NCBI RefSeq assembly: GCF_000938255.1
Contig: NZ_JYMR01000004.1
Coordinates: forward strand, 310,001-374,000
DNA length: 64,000 nt
Origin: Bradyrhizobium sp. LTSP849
GTDB lineage: Bacteria; Pseudomonadota; Alphaproteobacteria; Rhizobiales; Xanthobacteraceae
Direction of reading: 5' to 3'
The notes beneath the pieces were generated by a model, which searched no databases, had not been told where the DNA came from, and saw only the letters and a list, made by a program, of their open reading frames with translations. Positions within the stretch are counted from its first letter, which is position 1, and each line of letters opens with the position of its first letter. Made by a program: the position numbers and the translations under genes. Positions 17,891-26,885 of this stretch are shown here, one piece after another.

Positions 17891-17929
17891 CTGTCATTCT
17901 ATTGACAGTCCCGAAGCTAATCCTATTTT
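17891..17929 (+). promoter_or_regulatory. emr operon promoter with TetR-type operator
   Basis: TTGACA (17902-17907), 16 bases, TATTTT (17924-17929). The inverted repeat CTGTCA-N6-TGACAG (17891-17908) overlaps the -35. A second, imperfect dyad GGAAA...TTTCC follows just after the -10. Both lie between the divergent tetR and efflux genes. Confidence 0.6.
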
Positions 17930-17965
17930 GGAAATTATCAAGTTTCCTAATTCAGGGAGCCGGCC

Positions 17966-19228
17966 ATGACCGTGCACACCGCCCCGCCCAAGACCGAATC
18001 CACCGTGGTTCCCACGTTGCCGCCGGAGGGCGTCCTGCCCGCCGTGCCATCCCCGGCCCGCCGTCAAAAGCTCAGCCTTCGCAAGCTGTTGCTGGTGGGT
18101 GTGGCGGCTGCCGCGCTGGCCGGCGCAAGCTGGTACGGCTACGACTATTGGACGGTCGGCCGCTTCCTCGTCTCCACCGATGACGCCTATGTGAAGGCCG
18201 ACAACACCACCATCGCGCCGAAGGTCAGCGGCTATCTCGACCGCGTTTTGGTCGGCGATAACGAGCATGTGAAGGCAGGCCAGGTGCTGGCCCGGATCGA
18301 CGACCGCGACTTCAGGGTCGCCCTCGATCAGGCCAAGGCCGATGTCGCCGCTGCGAATGCAACGGTGACGAGCAAACAGGCCCAGCTCGATGTTCAGGAC
18401 ACCGTGATCGCCGCGGCTAAAGCGACCATCGATGTCGACAATGCCACGCAGATGTTCGCCCAGCAGGAGAACAAGCGTTACACCGACCTTGCGGCAACAG
18501 GCTACGGCAGCGTGCAGAACGCGCAGCAAGCACAGGCGCGCAACGCCGGTGCAGAGGCCTCGATCCAGCGCGACACCGCCAATCTCGCCTCAGCCCTCAA
18601 GCAGGTCGAGCTCCTGAAGGCCGAGATCACGCAGACCAAGGCCGCCGCCGCTCGCGCGGCCGCGCTCCAGCATCAGGCCGAGCTCAATCTCGGCTACTCG
18701 ACGATCGTGTCCCCGATCGACGGCGTCGTCGGCAACCGCACGCTCCGCGTCGGCCAATACGTGCAGGCCGGCACGCAATTGATGTCGATCGTGCCGGCCG
18801 AGGGCGCCTATGTGGTGGCCAATTTCAAGGAGACCCAGCTCACCCACGTCCGCGCCGGACAGGAGGTCGAGATCGAGGTCGACACGTTCCCGGGCCATTT
18901 GGTGCACGGGCACGTCGATTCCATCGCGCCGGCCAGCGGCCAGGAATTCGCGTTGCTGCCGCCGGACAACGCCACCGGCAATTTCACCAAGGTCGTGCAG
19001 CGCATTCCCGTGAAGATCGCGCTGGATGCCGAGACTGCGCCTGCGATCGAGCTGCGGCCCGGCATGTCCGTGATTCCGACGATCGCAACCCGTTCAGCGC
19101 CGACCGCGCAAGCGGCAACGACGCCCCAAACAACATCGAAAGCAAAGCTTGTTTCCGGAGGGTCGTGCCATGTCAAACAGCCTCTCAATCTCGACGCCAG
19201 CACCCGCAATACCGGCCGCGACGCCTGA
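17966..19228 (+). CDS. EmrA/HlyD-family membrane fusion protein
   Basis: Periplasmic adaptor of 420 residues: a cytoplasmic N-terminus, one membrane helix (about 40-60), split lipoyl domains, an alpha-hairpin rich in Ala and Gln (about 110-230) and a beta-barrel around VVANFKETQLTHVRAGQEV. It links the MFS pump to an outer-membrane channel for drug export. AGGGAG stands before the ATG. The last 59 bases overlap the pump gene in another frame, which is longer than usual. Confidence 0.92.
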   Translation: MTVHTAPPKTESTVVPTLPPEGVLPAVPSPARRQKLSLRKLLLVGVAAAALAGASWYGYDYWTVGRFLVSTDDAYVKADNTTIAPKVSGYLDRVLVGDNEHVKAGQVLARIDDRDFRVALDQAKADVAAANATVTSKQAQLDVQDTVIAAAKATIDVDNATQMFAQQENKRYTDLAATGYGSVQNAQQAQARNAGAEASIQRDTANLASALKQVELLKAEITQTKAAAARAAALQHQAELNLGYSTIVSPIDGVVGNRTLRVGQYVQAGTQLMSIVPAEGAYVVANFKETQLTHVRAGQEVEIEVDTFPGHLVHGHVDSIAPASGQEFALLPPDNATGNFTKVVQRIPVKIALDAETAPAIELRPGMSVIPTIATRSAPTAQAATTPQTTSKAKLVSGGSCHVKQPLNLDASTRNTGRDA

Positions 19229-20792
19229 GCGCACTGCCGCCGATCCCAACCGGGCGAGCGCAACGATCTGGATCGCGGTATTCGCGGCAATGATCGGCGC
19301 CTTCATGGCGATCCTCAACATCCAGATCACCAACGCCTCGCTGCTCAACATCGAGGGCGGCATCGGCACCGGTGTCGACAACGGCTCCTGGATCTCGACG
19401 TCGTATCTGATCGGCGAGATCATCGTGATTCCGCTGACCGACTATTTGTCGCGGATGTTTTCCTTCCGCAACATCATGCTGAGCTTCGCGACGCTGTTTG
19501 CGGCATTCTCCGTCGCCTGCGCCTTCACCCACGACCTGCCCTCGATGATCGCGATGCGCGGCCTCCAGGGCTTCTTCGGCGGCGTGCTGATCCCGATGGC
19601 CTTCACGCTGGTCTTCACCAAGCTGCCGAAGGGCCAGCAGCCGATCGGGCTCGCCATGTTTTCGCTCGCCGTGACCTTTGCGCCAGCGATCGGCCCGACC
19701 ATCGGCGGCTATCTCACCGAGAATTACGGCTGGCAGACCATCTTCTTCGTCAATGTGCTGCCCACCGCAATCATGGTGACCATCCTGTTCTTCACGCTGG
19801 AGCGCCAGCCGATGAATCTCGGGCTGCTGCGCGAAGGCGACTGGTTCGGCATTGCGACGATGGCGGTTGGCCTCGCGTCGCTCCAGGCCGTGCTCGAGGA
19901 GGGCAACAAGGACGACTGGTTCGGCTCGCCCTTCATCGTGCGTCTGGCCATTATCGCCGCGATCAGCCTGTCGCTGTTCATCTATAACGAGCTCGTGGTG
20001 GAAAAGCCGCTGCTGCGCCTGCGCCTGCTGACGCAGTGGAATTTCGGCGTCGGCACGCTCGCCGCGGTCTTTCTCGGCTTCGCGTTGTTCGGCTCGGTCT
20101 ATCTGCTGCCCGCCTATCTCGGCCAAGTCCAGGGCTACAATGCCGAGCAGATCGGCAACGTGCTGGCCTGGACCGGCCTGCCGCAGCTCCTGCTGATTCC
20201 GCTGGTGCCGAAGCTGATGCAGCGGTTCGACGCGCGCTATATCGCAACGGTCGGCCTGCTGTTGTTCGCCGCGAGCTCCTTCATGAACATCATGATGTCG
20301 CTCGACTATTCCGGCGATCAGTTCTTCGTCCCCAACGTCGTGCGTGCGATCGGCCAGGCGCTCACCCTGGCGCCGCTCTCTGCGCTCAGCCTCGGCAGCG
20401 TCGCGCCGCAGGATGCGCCCGCGGCTTCCGGCATCTCCAACATGATGCGTAACCTCGGCGGCGCCATCGGCACCGCGGTGCTCGCGACCATCGTCACCAA
20501 GCGCGAGCAGTTCCACTCCAACATCATCGGCCATTCCGTCACGCTCGGCCGCGAAGAAGTCCGCACCCGCATCGCGCAGCTGACGGACTATTTCATGGCC
20601 CACGGCGTGCCCGACCCCAACGCCGCGCGTGAGCAGGCCATCATCGCGCTCGGCAAGACCGTCAAGCGTCAGGCGCTGGTGATGGGCTATTCCGACACGT
20701 TTGCGGTGATCGGCGTGGTGCTGGTGCTCGCCGCGATCGCGGTGCTGCTGACGCGGCGCGTCAAGGCGGCCGGCGGGGGTGGCACGCACTAA
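19170..20792 (+). CDS. EmrB/QacA-type MFS drug efflux transporter (DHA2 family)
   Basis: Permease of 540 residues with about 14 membrane helices. Helix 1 is TIWIAVFAAMIGAFMAILNI, the motif after helix 2 is WISTSYLIGEIIVIPLTDYL, and antiporter motif C is around FAPAIGPTIGGYL. I place the start at the ATG at 19170 with GGAGGG nine bases before it, inside the end of the fusion-protein gene. It exports hydrophobic compounds by proton exchange together with the upstream adaptor. A strong hairpin follows its stop. Confidence 0.93.
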   Translation: MSNSLSISTPAPAIPAATPERTAADPNRASATIWIAVFAAMIGAFMAILNIQITNASLLNIEGGIGTGVDNGSWISTSYLIGEIIVIPLTDYLSRMFSFRNIMLSFATLFAAFSVACAFTHDLPSMIAMRGLQGFFGGVLIPMAFTLVFTKLPKGQQPIGLAMFSLAVTFAPAIGPTIGGYLTENYGWQTIFFVNVLPTAIMVTILFFTLERQPMNLGLLREGDWFGIATMAVGLASLQAVLEEGNKDDWFGSPFIVRLAIIAAISLSLFIYNELVVEKPLLRLRLLTQWNFGVGTLAAVFLGFALFGSVYLLPAYLGQVQGYNAEQIGNVLAWTGLPQLLLIPLVPKLMQRFDARYIATVGLLLFAASSFMNIMMSLDYSGDQFFVPNVVRAIGQALTLAPLSALSLGSVAPQDAPAASGISNMMRNLGGAIGTAVLATIVTKREQFHSNIIGHSVTLGREEVRTRIAQLTDYFMAHGVPDPNAAREQAIIALGKTVKRQALVMGYSDTFAVIGVVLVLAAIAVLLTRRVKAAGGGGTH

Positions 20793-20818
20793 AGGGTTCG
20801 AGAGCCGATCGCCAATTT

Positions 20819-20848
20819 AATGCGGCCGCCACACTTGACGGCCGCATT
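20819..20848 (+). terminator. hairpin after the efflux operon
   Basis: AATGCGGCCG, a 10-base loop, CGGCCGCATT: a perfect 10-bp stem that begins 26 bases after the pump stop. It is followed by GTTCTATGTTCC, which lacks a clean U run and instead forms part of the LexA-type box of the next gene. Confidence 0.6.
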
Positions 20849-20870
20849 GTTCTATGTTCCCTATATGTTC
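20849..20870 (+). promoter_or_regulatory. LexA (SOS) box candidate, GTTC-N7-GTTC
   Basis: GTTC at 20856-20859, seven bases CCTATAT, GTTC at 20867-20870. A further GTTC lies at 20849. Alphaproteobacterial LexA binds GTTC-N7-GTTC direct repeats, and here each GTTC of the N7 pair is preceded by T and followed by C. The site ends 34 bases before the start of the ClpS-AAA gene and points to DNA-damage control. Confidence 0.6.
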
Positions 20871-20904
20871 CATTCAATCTTAGATTGCCATGGAGCATGT
20901 CGTG

Positions 20905-22620
20905 ATGAGTACGCGTGGTGAGAACGAGCCGGCCCAACTCGTCATTCACAATGACGACGACACTCCGGATCAGTTCGTCATCGATTTGCTCCGTCAGGTT
21001 TTCGGCAAGTCGGAACGCGAAGCGGCTGCGCTGATCACTCAGATCGAGCAGAAAGAAAAGGCGGTCTGCGGGCCCTATCCGCAATCCGTCGCGGAAGCTT
21101 TGTTCACATCGGCGCAGCAACGCGTTTCCCTGCAAGGTCACAGCCTTCGGATCACGCTCGAGGCGATCAAGACGCCCTGCGAGCTCTGCGGCAAGCCCGA
21201 AGGCCGGATGGACGTACGGATCGGAAGCCGTACGATCTGGCTGTGCAGCGACTGCATGCGCGCGGCAGATGACAAGGCCGATGAAGCGGAAGAAGAGTTC
21301 GATTTTGCCTGCGACGTAATGGACTGGCACTTTACCAAGGTCCCGCGCAGCAAGCTTGTCACCACGATCCGGCAGTTTCCGGGCCATATGCGGGTCGACG
21401 TCCAGGCCGCGGTCGACCGGCTCTTCGGCAAGGCCGTCAGATTGTTCGGGCTGAACGAGGAGCAGCGCTATGAAACGCTATCGGTGTCGCGGCTCCTCAA
21501 GGAGGGCCGCTATGCGCTCGCGATTGCCCCGCTGCAATATTCCGACGTCGACGTCGGCGAGAAGAGCCCGGTCAAGTGTCTGGATAACGGACTATGGCTG
21601 TGCGAGCACGATGGTCTTCGCTATGCGGTTTTGCTCTGCGCGCACCGCGAGTACAGCCGCGAGCCGGGAATTCGGATCGAGATCCTGGTGCCGTCAGGTT
21701 CCGCAGGCGCGGCGCTCGTCCAGCAATGCTTTAGTGAGCTGGAAGAGGCCGTACAGGCTGCGCGGACCTATCGCGGCAAGATCCTCTCGCTTGATGCCGA
21801 CAGCGACTATCGCGGCCGTTCGCGCGGCATCACCGTGCACCGTTTGCCGCCGGTTGCACGGGACGAGGTGATCCTGCCGGAGCAGACCCTTCGGTTGCTC
21901 GATCGCAACGTGTTGAATTTTGTCGGCATCCGCGATCAGCTGCGCCGGCTCGGCCAGTCGACGCGCAAGGGCATTTTGCTGTACGGACCGCCCGGCACCG
22001 GCAAGACCCACACCATCCGCTACCTCGCAACGCATCTGCCCGGACATACGACGCTGATCATCACCGCCGAGCAGATCGGCCTTCTCGGTGCCTATATGAG
22101 CCTGGCGCGACTGCTTCAGCCCTCGATGGTGGTGATCGAGGATGTCGATCTCATTGCTCGCGATCGCGATGACATGGGACCGTGCGAGGAATCCATGCTG
22201 AACAAGTTGCTCAACGAAATGGATGGGCTGAAGGAGGATGCGGACATCCTGTTCGTCCTGACCACCAACCGGCCGGAAGATCTCGAAGGCGCCCTCGCCG
22301 GTCGCCCCGGTCGCATCGACCAAGCCATCGAAGTGCCGCTTCCTGATGAGACGGGCCGCGACAAGCTGGTCCGGCTCTACGGCAAAGGACTGCCGATCGA
22401 GGACGCGGTGGTCGCCGAGGCGGCCCGGCGCAGTGACGGTACGAGTTGCGCATTCATCAAGGAATTGATGCGACGGCTGGCGCAGGCGAGCCTCGCACGC
22501 GATGGCGGCAACTCCGTCATCTCCGCCGATATCGACGAAGCCCTGGACGACATGCTGTTCTCCGGCGGCCGGCTCAATGCGCGATTGCTGGGAGGCGCAC
22601 AGGCGATGGCAGCGGGGTGA
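20905..22620 (+). CDS. ClpS domain - ClpX-type zinc finger - AAA ATPase fusion protein
   Basis: Protein of 571 residues from the ATG at 20905 (GGAG nine bases upstream; a weaker ATG lies at 20890). Residues about 10-88 match ClpS, the N-degron adaptor, with NDDDTPDQFVIDLL (N16) and KAVCG. Residues 92-117 hold C-X2-C-X18-C-X2-C, the exact spacing of the ClpX zinc domain. Residues about 130-320 are an unassigned linker domain. Residues about 325-530 form a classical AAA module: Walker A GPPGTGKT (361-368), Walker B VVIEDVD (409-415), and a second region of homology LTTNRPEDLEGALAGRPGRI. No peptidase domain is present. I infer an unfoldase that selects its own substrates; whether it works with ClpP is unknown. 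Confidence 0.85.
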   Translation: MSTRGENEPAQLVIHNDDDTPDQFVIDLLRQVFGKSEREAAALITQIEQKEKAVCGPYPQSVAEALFTSAQQRVSLQGHSLRITLEAIKTPCELCGKPEGRMDVRIGSRTIWLCSDCMRAADDKADEAEEEFDFACDVMDWHFTKVPRSKLVTTIRQFPGHMRVDVQAAVDRLFGKAVRLFGLNEEQRYETLSVSRLLKEGRYALAIAPLQYSDVDVGEKSPVKCLDNGLWLCEHDGLRYAVLLCAHREYSREPGIRIEILVPSGSAGAALVQQCFSELEEAVQAARTYRGKILSLDADSDYRGRSRGITVHRLPPVARDEVILPEQTLRLLDRNVLNFVGIRDQLRRLGQSTRKGILLYGPPGTGKTHTIRYLATHLPGHTTLIITAEQIGLLGAYMSLARLLQPSMVVIEDVDLIARDRDDMGPCEESMLNKLLNEMDGLKEDADILFVLTTNRPEDLEGALAGRPGRIDQAIEVPLPDETGRDKLVRLYGKGLPIEDAVVAEAARRSDGTSCAFIKELMRRLAQASLARDGGNSVISADIDEALDDMLFSGGRLNARLLGGAQAMAAG

Positions 22621-22634
22621 CGCCTCGCCGGAGC

Positions 22635-22659
22635 TGCGCGCCGTTCGTTACGGCGCGCA
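22635..22659. terminator. shared hairpin between convergent genes
   Basis: TGCGCGCCG, a 7-base loop, CGGCGCGCA. It lies 15 bases after the AAA gene and overlaps the last codons and stop of the tannase-family gene on the other strand. It could end transcription in both directions, though neither side has a long U tract. Confidence 0.5.
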
Positions 22660-24309
22660 GGTAAAGCTTGCCGCCTCCGTCACCGCACCCGCCTTGTAAT
22701 GCGGCCAGGCCGGCCAGCGGCACAGTGGCATCGCGCGAAGCGTTGCAAATGACGGCGCCTCGACCTTCTGCTCGGTGACCTCCAGGTCGCCGGGTGCGTT
22801 GCCCTTCTCGACCCAGTCGACCAGCGCGCTCAGCATGTCGACATTGGCCGGCGCGCCGGAGCCGACGTGATCGACGCCGGGCGCGGTGTAGAGCCGCGCG
22901 AACTCCGCGGTCTCGGCCTTGCCGAGCTTGCGCTCGACGCTCTCGAAATAGCGGATGCCGGCGTAGGGGCTCTGCGCATAGTCTGACATGTGCTCAAGCA
23001 TGATCAGCCGGCCGCCGCGGGCGCGGAAGCGGCTGAGATCGGGATCGGTCGAATCCATCAGGTTTGATACTTCGAGCAGCCGTGCCTTGTGCTCCTCCAC
23101 CTTGTAGGTGGTGACGTCGAGCTTGGGATCGCGCGCGAACACATATTGAATGCCGCCGGCGCCGTAGATCCAGGCGATGCCGTTGTTGGGTGCAGGCGGC
23201 TGCGCCGGCGGGGCTGTGCCGAGCCACCATGCGAGCCAGCCGCCGGTCGGCCCGATCGCCGGCGTATCCTCGCCGGAGACGCCCCAGCCCGGATAGTCGT
23301 CGAGACTGTTAGCCAGCGCAAACGGGAATTTGTAGGTCGCATGCAAGGTATCGACCGCCTTGATCTGCGCCTCGGTCAGGCACTGATCGCCGGTCTTTCC
23401 GCTCGCGCAGCGCAGCGTCTCGACCTTGAACGCCGCCTTGCAGGCGACGGGATCCTGCACCAGCGCATCGTCAGAGCCGTCGGCCTTGTCGCAAGCCGCC
23501 CGCACCGCATCGCCGACCAGCTTCACCTGCGCCGGGTTGATCCAGCCCTCACCCATGGTGACGAGGCCGGAACGGGTGCCGGCATGCTGCAAGCCGACCC
23601 AGTTGATGACGGGCACGCGTGCGAAAATCCCGTCGAAATCGTCGGGATAGCGCTGCGCCATGGTCAGGCCTTCGCGGCCGCCCTCGGACGAGCCCATGAA
23701 GTACATTTTTTCCGGCTTCTTGCCGTAGGCACGCTCCATCAGCGTAACGGCGGCGTCGCGCACCTTCTTGTAGGCGCGATGAGCAAAATTCTCGAAGGCT
23801 TCGTCGTTGAGCGCGAACAGCTGCGGCGGTTCGCCCGGTCTGGACTCATGACCGGAATCGGTGCCGTAGGTAACGAAGCCGCGCGCCAGCGGCGACGGCT
23901 TGTCGAAGGGATAGGCCGGCGGCAGCCCAAGCCCCGTGATCAGCACGCCGTTAAAGCCGCCGCCGCCATACTGGACCGAACGCCCATTCCATTCGACGGG
24001 AAGGTTGACCTGAAACTTGATCGGCGGCGCCTTGGGATCGGCAGGGTCGATATGGCCGAGCAGCTTGCAGAAGGCGGGATTAGCCGGCGTGACGCGCCCC
24101 GATGGTGTCGGCCCGCGCTCGGCAACGGCGAGCGTGGACGGCGCCTGCAATGTCGCGGAATCGATCTTCACGGCGTCAGTGCCGCCGACGAAGCCCTTGC
24201 AGGCCGTATCGGCGTCCTCCGCCAGCGTCGCCGCGGACGAAGTACCCGCACTCAGTGCCGCCGCCGAACCCAGGAGCAACGCACACAGCCTTGCACTCAT
24301 TCGCGCCAT
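22648..24309 (-). CDS. tannase/feruloyl esterase family protein
   Basis: Secreted alpha/beta hydrolase of 553 residues from the ATG at 24309. The signal peptide is about 1-27 (MSARLCALLLGSAAALSAG...). The nucleophile is S208 in GSSEGG, the catalytic acid is probably in LIMLEHMSDYAQ, and the histidine is in GVDHVGSG. Several cysteines fit the disulfide that brackets the active site in this family. It likely cleaves esters of plant phenolic acids such as gallate or ferulate in the periplasm. No co-transcribed aromatic degradation genes are seen. Confidence 0.88.
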   Translation of the reverse strand: MARMSARLCALLLGSAAALSAGTSSAATLAEDADTACKGFVGGTDAVKIDSATLQAPSTLAVAERGPTPSGRVTPANPAFCKLLGHIDPADPKAPPIKFQVNLPVEWNGRSVQYGGGGFNGVLITGLGLPPAYPFDKPSPLARGFVTYGTDSGHESRPGEPPQLFALNDEAFENFAHRAYKKVRDAAVTLMERAYGKKPEKMYFMGSSEGGREGLTMAQRYPDDFDGIFARVPVINWVGLQHAGTRSGLVTMGEGWINPAQVKLVGDAVRAACDKADGSDDALVQDPVACKAAFKVETLRCASGKTGDQCLTEAQIKAVDTLHATYKFPFALANSLDDYPGWGVSGEDTPAIGPTGGWLAWWLGTAPPAQPPAPNNGIAWIYGAGGIQYVFARDPKLDVTTYKVEEHKARLLEVSNLMDSTDPDLSRFRARGGRLIMLEHMSDYAQSPYAGIRYFESVERKLGKAETAEFARLYTAPGVDHVGSGAPANVDMLSALVDWVEKGNAPGDLEVTEQKVEAPSFATLRAMPLCRWPAWPHYKAGAVTEAASFTCAP

Positions 24310-24407
24310 CGTTTCCACCCGGTTTTCTCGATTTTGTTGCGTTCGACAGTTGGCCGCATTCAATGCAACCTTCGCCCTGCCGTCAATCGCTCACGCTGTC
24401 ATTCCGT

Positions 24408-25862
24408 TCAGAACGATCCGAGCGCGCTGCCCAGGGCGATCACGGCCACCAGCGCCACGAGCGACGTCACGATGCCCACCATCACGATGTCAAGATAGCT
24501 GTCGCGATGGGTCAGGCCGCAGATCGCGAGCAGGCTGACCACCGCACCATTGTGCGGCAGGATGTCCAGCGTTCCCGAACCGATGACCGCGACGCGATGC
24601 ATCAGCGAAAGGTCGATGCCGGTGCGCGCGGCGAGCTCGACATAGGTCGGGCCGAGCGCGTCGAGGGCAATGGTCAGGCCGCCGGATGCCGAGCCGGTCA
24701 GCGCGGCCAGAATGTTGGTCGCTACCGCAAGCGAGACCAGCGGACCGCCCTCGATCGCGAGCACCCAGTCGCGCACGGTCGCAAACGCCGGCAGTGCCGC
24801 GATGACCGCGCCGAATCCGACGAGGCTGGCGACACTCAACGCCGGCAGGACCGACGCATTGGCTCCGGCGTCCATGGTCTGCCGCAGAGAGGGAAGCCGG
24901 GTCCAGTTCAGGATGATGGTCGTGACGATGGCCGCGCCGAGCGCGACGCTGACCGACCACACACCTGCGACCGCGGCCAACGATGTCTCGCCGAAGCGTT
25001 GCTCGCTCAGATACGAGACATCGAGCCGCGGCAGCACCAGGAGCGACATCGCGAGATTGACAGCGACGACGACGGCCAGCGGCAGGATGGCACTCACTAC
25101 CGGAGAAGATGCCTCGCTGCGCCGTCCATGCCGAATCTCGGCCGGATCGAACTCCCGCGCCCTCGTCGCGTGTTCACGGACCAGTTCGTCATCGACGACG
25201 TACTCCGTCCCATCCTCGACGTCTTCGCCATAGCCTTCTCCGGCCCGGCGAGCCGCGGCCTCGGCGCGATGCAGCCACCACAATCCCGCACCACACATGA
25301 TGAGGGAGGCGATGATGCCGAGGCCCGGCGCGGCAAACGGCGTCGTGCCGAAGAACGGCATCGGGATCGCATTCTGGATCGACGGCGTGCCCGGCAGCGC
25401 CGACATGGTGAAGGTCGACGTCCCCAGCACGATCGCCGCCGGGATCAGCCGCCGGGGAATCGCAGCCGCACGGAACAGCGAGCGGGCCATCGGAACGATA
25501 ACGAAGAACGCGACGAACAGGCTGACGCCGCCATAGGTAACCATGGCACCGGCCAGCACGACCGCCAGGATCACGCGCCGCTCGCCGAGGCGCTTCGCCA
25601 TGAAGCCGGCAACCGACGTGACCGCCCCACTATCGTCCATCAACTTGCCGAAGACGGCGCCGAGCAGGAAAATCGGGAAGAACTGCGCCAGGAACCCTGC
25701 CGCGTTCACCATGAAGACCTGCGTCAGGTTCGCCAGCAGCGGCTCGCCGCCGAACCACGCCGCCACCAGGGCCGCGAACGGCGCAAGCAGCAGGACGCTC
25801 CAGCCGCGAAAGGCAAAGAGCACGAGCAGGCCGAGCCCCACCAGAATGCCGAGAAGGCCCAC
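24408..25862 (-). CDS. GntP-family permease
   Basis: Membrane transporter of 484 residues with about 12 helices and a charged cytoplasmic loop at about 205-255. GntP-type features include MVTYGGVSLFVAFFVIVPMA, the segment STFTMSALPGTPSIQNAIPM and the C-terminal SGTLDILPHNGAVVSLL. Relatives take up gluconate, hydroxy acids or short organic acids with protons; the substrate here is unknown. The start is a GTG three bases after the stop of the patatin gene, so the two form an operon. Confidence 0.85.
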   Translation of the reverse strand: MGLLGILVGLGLLVLFAFRGWSVLLLAPFAALVAAWFGGEPLLANLTQVFMVNAAGFLAQFFPIFLLGAVFGKLMDDSGAVTSVAGFMAKRLGERRVILAVVLAGAMVTYGGVSLFVAFFVIVPMARSLFRAAAIPRRLIPAAIVLGTSTFTMSALPGTPSIQNAIPMPFFGTTPFAAPGLGIIASLIMCGAGLWWLHRAEAAARRAGEGYGEDVEDGTEYVVDDELVREHATRAREFDPAEIRHGRRSEASSPVVSAILPLAVVVAVNLAMSLLVLPRLDVSYLSEQRFGETSLAAVAGVWSVSVALGAAIVTTIILNWTRLPSLRQTMDAGANASVLPALSVASLVGFGAVIAALPAFATVRDWVLAIEGGPLVSLAVATNILAALTGSASGGLTIALDALGPTYVELAARTGIDLSLMHRVAVIGSGTLDILPHNGAVVSLLAICGLTHRDSYLDIVMVGIVTSLVALVAVIALGSALGSF

Positions 25863-25865
25863 GTC

Positions 25866-26885
25866 TCAGCACTCCGACAAGAGAACGTCGAGATCGGCGG
25901 TCGTGCGCTGGCCGACATCCGCGCCATGCTCGTCGAGAAACGTCTCGGCCGCCTGACGTCCTTCGGCGCGCAGCATCGAGACGAACTCCCATTCGGCGTT
26001 GAGCTTGGATGAGGCGCCGAACTTCGCCAGCATGTCGCTCTTGACGCGGTGCGTCCGCATCTGCGCCCAGCGCGCGCCTTCGCCGCTGCCAGGGTCGGCA
26101 GCCTGGCGCAGCAGCGCGATCATGCGCAACTCTTTCATCAGCGGCGAATTGAACGAAATCTCGTTCAGTCGATTGAGAATCTCCGCTGCCGTCCGCGGCT
26201 CTTCGAGCGTCTCGGTCGGATTGATCTGCACCAGGATGGTGTCGTGCGCGTCGCTCTCGCGGATCAGCGGCGTGATCGTCGGGTTGCCGGCAAAGCCGCC
26301 GTCCCAGTAGGCTTCACCGTCGATTTCGATCGCGCGGAACATGGTCGGCAGGCAGGCCGATGCCAGCAGCACGTCAGCCGTGATCTCCGCGTTGCGGAAG
26401 ATCCGCCCGCGCCCCGTGCGTACGCGCGTCGCGGTGATGAACAGTTTGATTGGCGAACGCGCGAGGCGCTCGAAATCGATGCTCTCGGCCAGAACCTTGC
26501 TCAGCGGATTGTAGCCGGTCGGATTGAGGTCATAGGGCGACAGCACGCGCGACATCAGATCGGTAAGGATGTAGAAGGGCGACGTATCGAGCGTCCAGCG
26601 CCCCATCAGCCGGTCGAGCGGCGAGCGCTGGAGCGGGCTGAAGGCCGCGGCCTTCGAAACACGGCGCCAGTATTGTTCGAGCGCATCACGCGCACCCTCG
26701 GCGCCACCGGCTGTCCAGCCATCGGCCAGCACAGCCGCATTCATCGCGCCTGCGGAGGTTCCGGAGATCGCGGCGATGGTGAGCCACTTTTCCTCCAGCA
26801 GGCGATCGAGCACGCCCCAGGTAAAGGCGCCGTGCGAACCGCCGCCCTGAAGCGCGAGATCGATCAGTACGGCGTCCCGTTCCAT
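25866..26885 (-). CDS. patatin-like phospholipase
   Basis: Lipid acyl hydrolase of 339 residues from the ATG at 26885. The oxyanion loop is QGGGSHGAF (about 13-21), the nucleophile S44 is in GTSAG, and the catalytic aspartate is in the DGG of AYWDGGFAGNP. No signal peptide or membrane helix is seen, so it is probably cytosolic, like the bacterial RssA-type patatins. It is co-transcribed with a GntP-type permease, an unusual pairing that might reflect release and transport of a carboxylic acid. Confidence 0.92.
   Translation of the reverse strand: MERDAVLIDLALQGGGSHGAFTWGVLDRLLEEKWLTIAAISGTSAGAMNAAVLADGWTAGGAEGARDALEQYWRRVSKAAAFSPLQRSPLDRLMGRWTLDTSPFYILTDLMSRVLSPYDLNPTGYNPLSKVLAESIDFERLARSPIKLFITATRVRTGRGRIFRNAEITADVLLASACLPTMFRAIEIDGEAYWDGGFAGNPTITPLIRESDAHDTILVQINPTETLEEPRTAAEILNRLNEISFNSPLMKELRMIALLRQAADPGSGEGARWAQMRTHRVKSDMLAKFGASSKLNAEWEFVSMLRAEGRQAAETFLDEHGADVGQRTTADLDVLLSEC

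Noticed and set aside
17891..17912. CTGTCAT between tetR and the efflux genes as a PhoB box
   Set aside because: Only one half site is present and it is part of a dyad (CTGTCA-N6-TGACAG), so a TetR operator explains it better.
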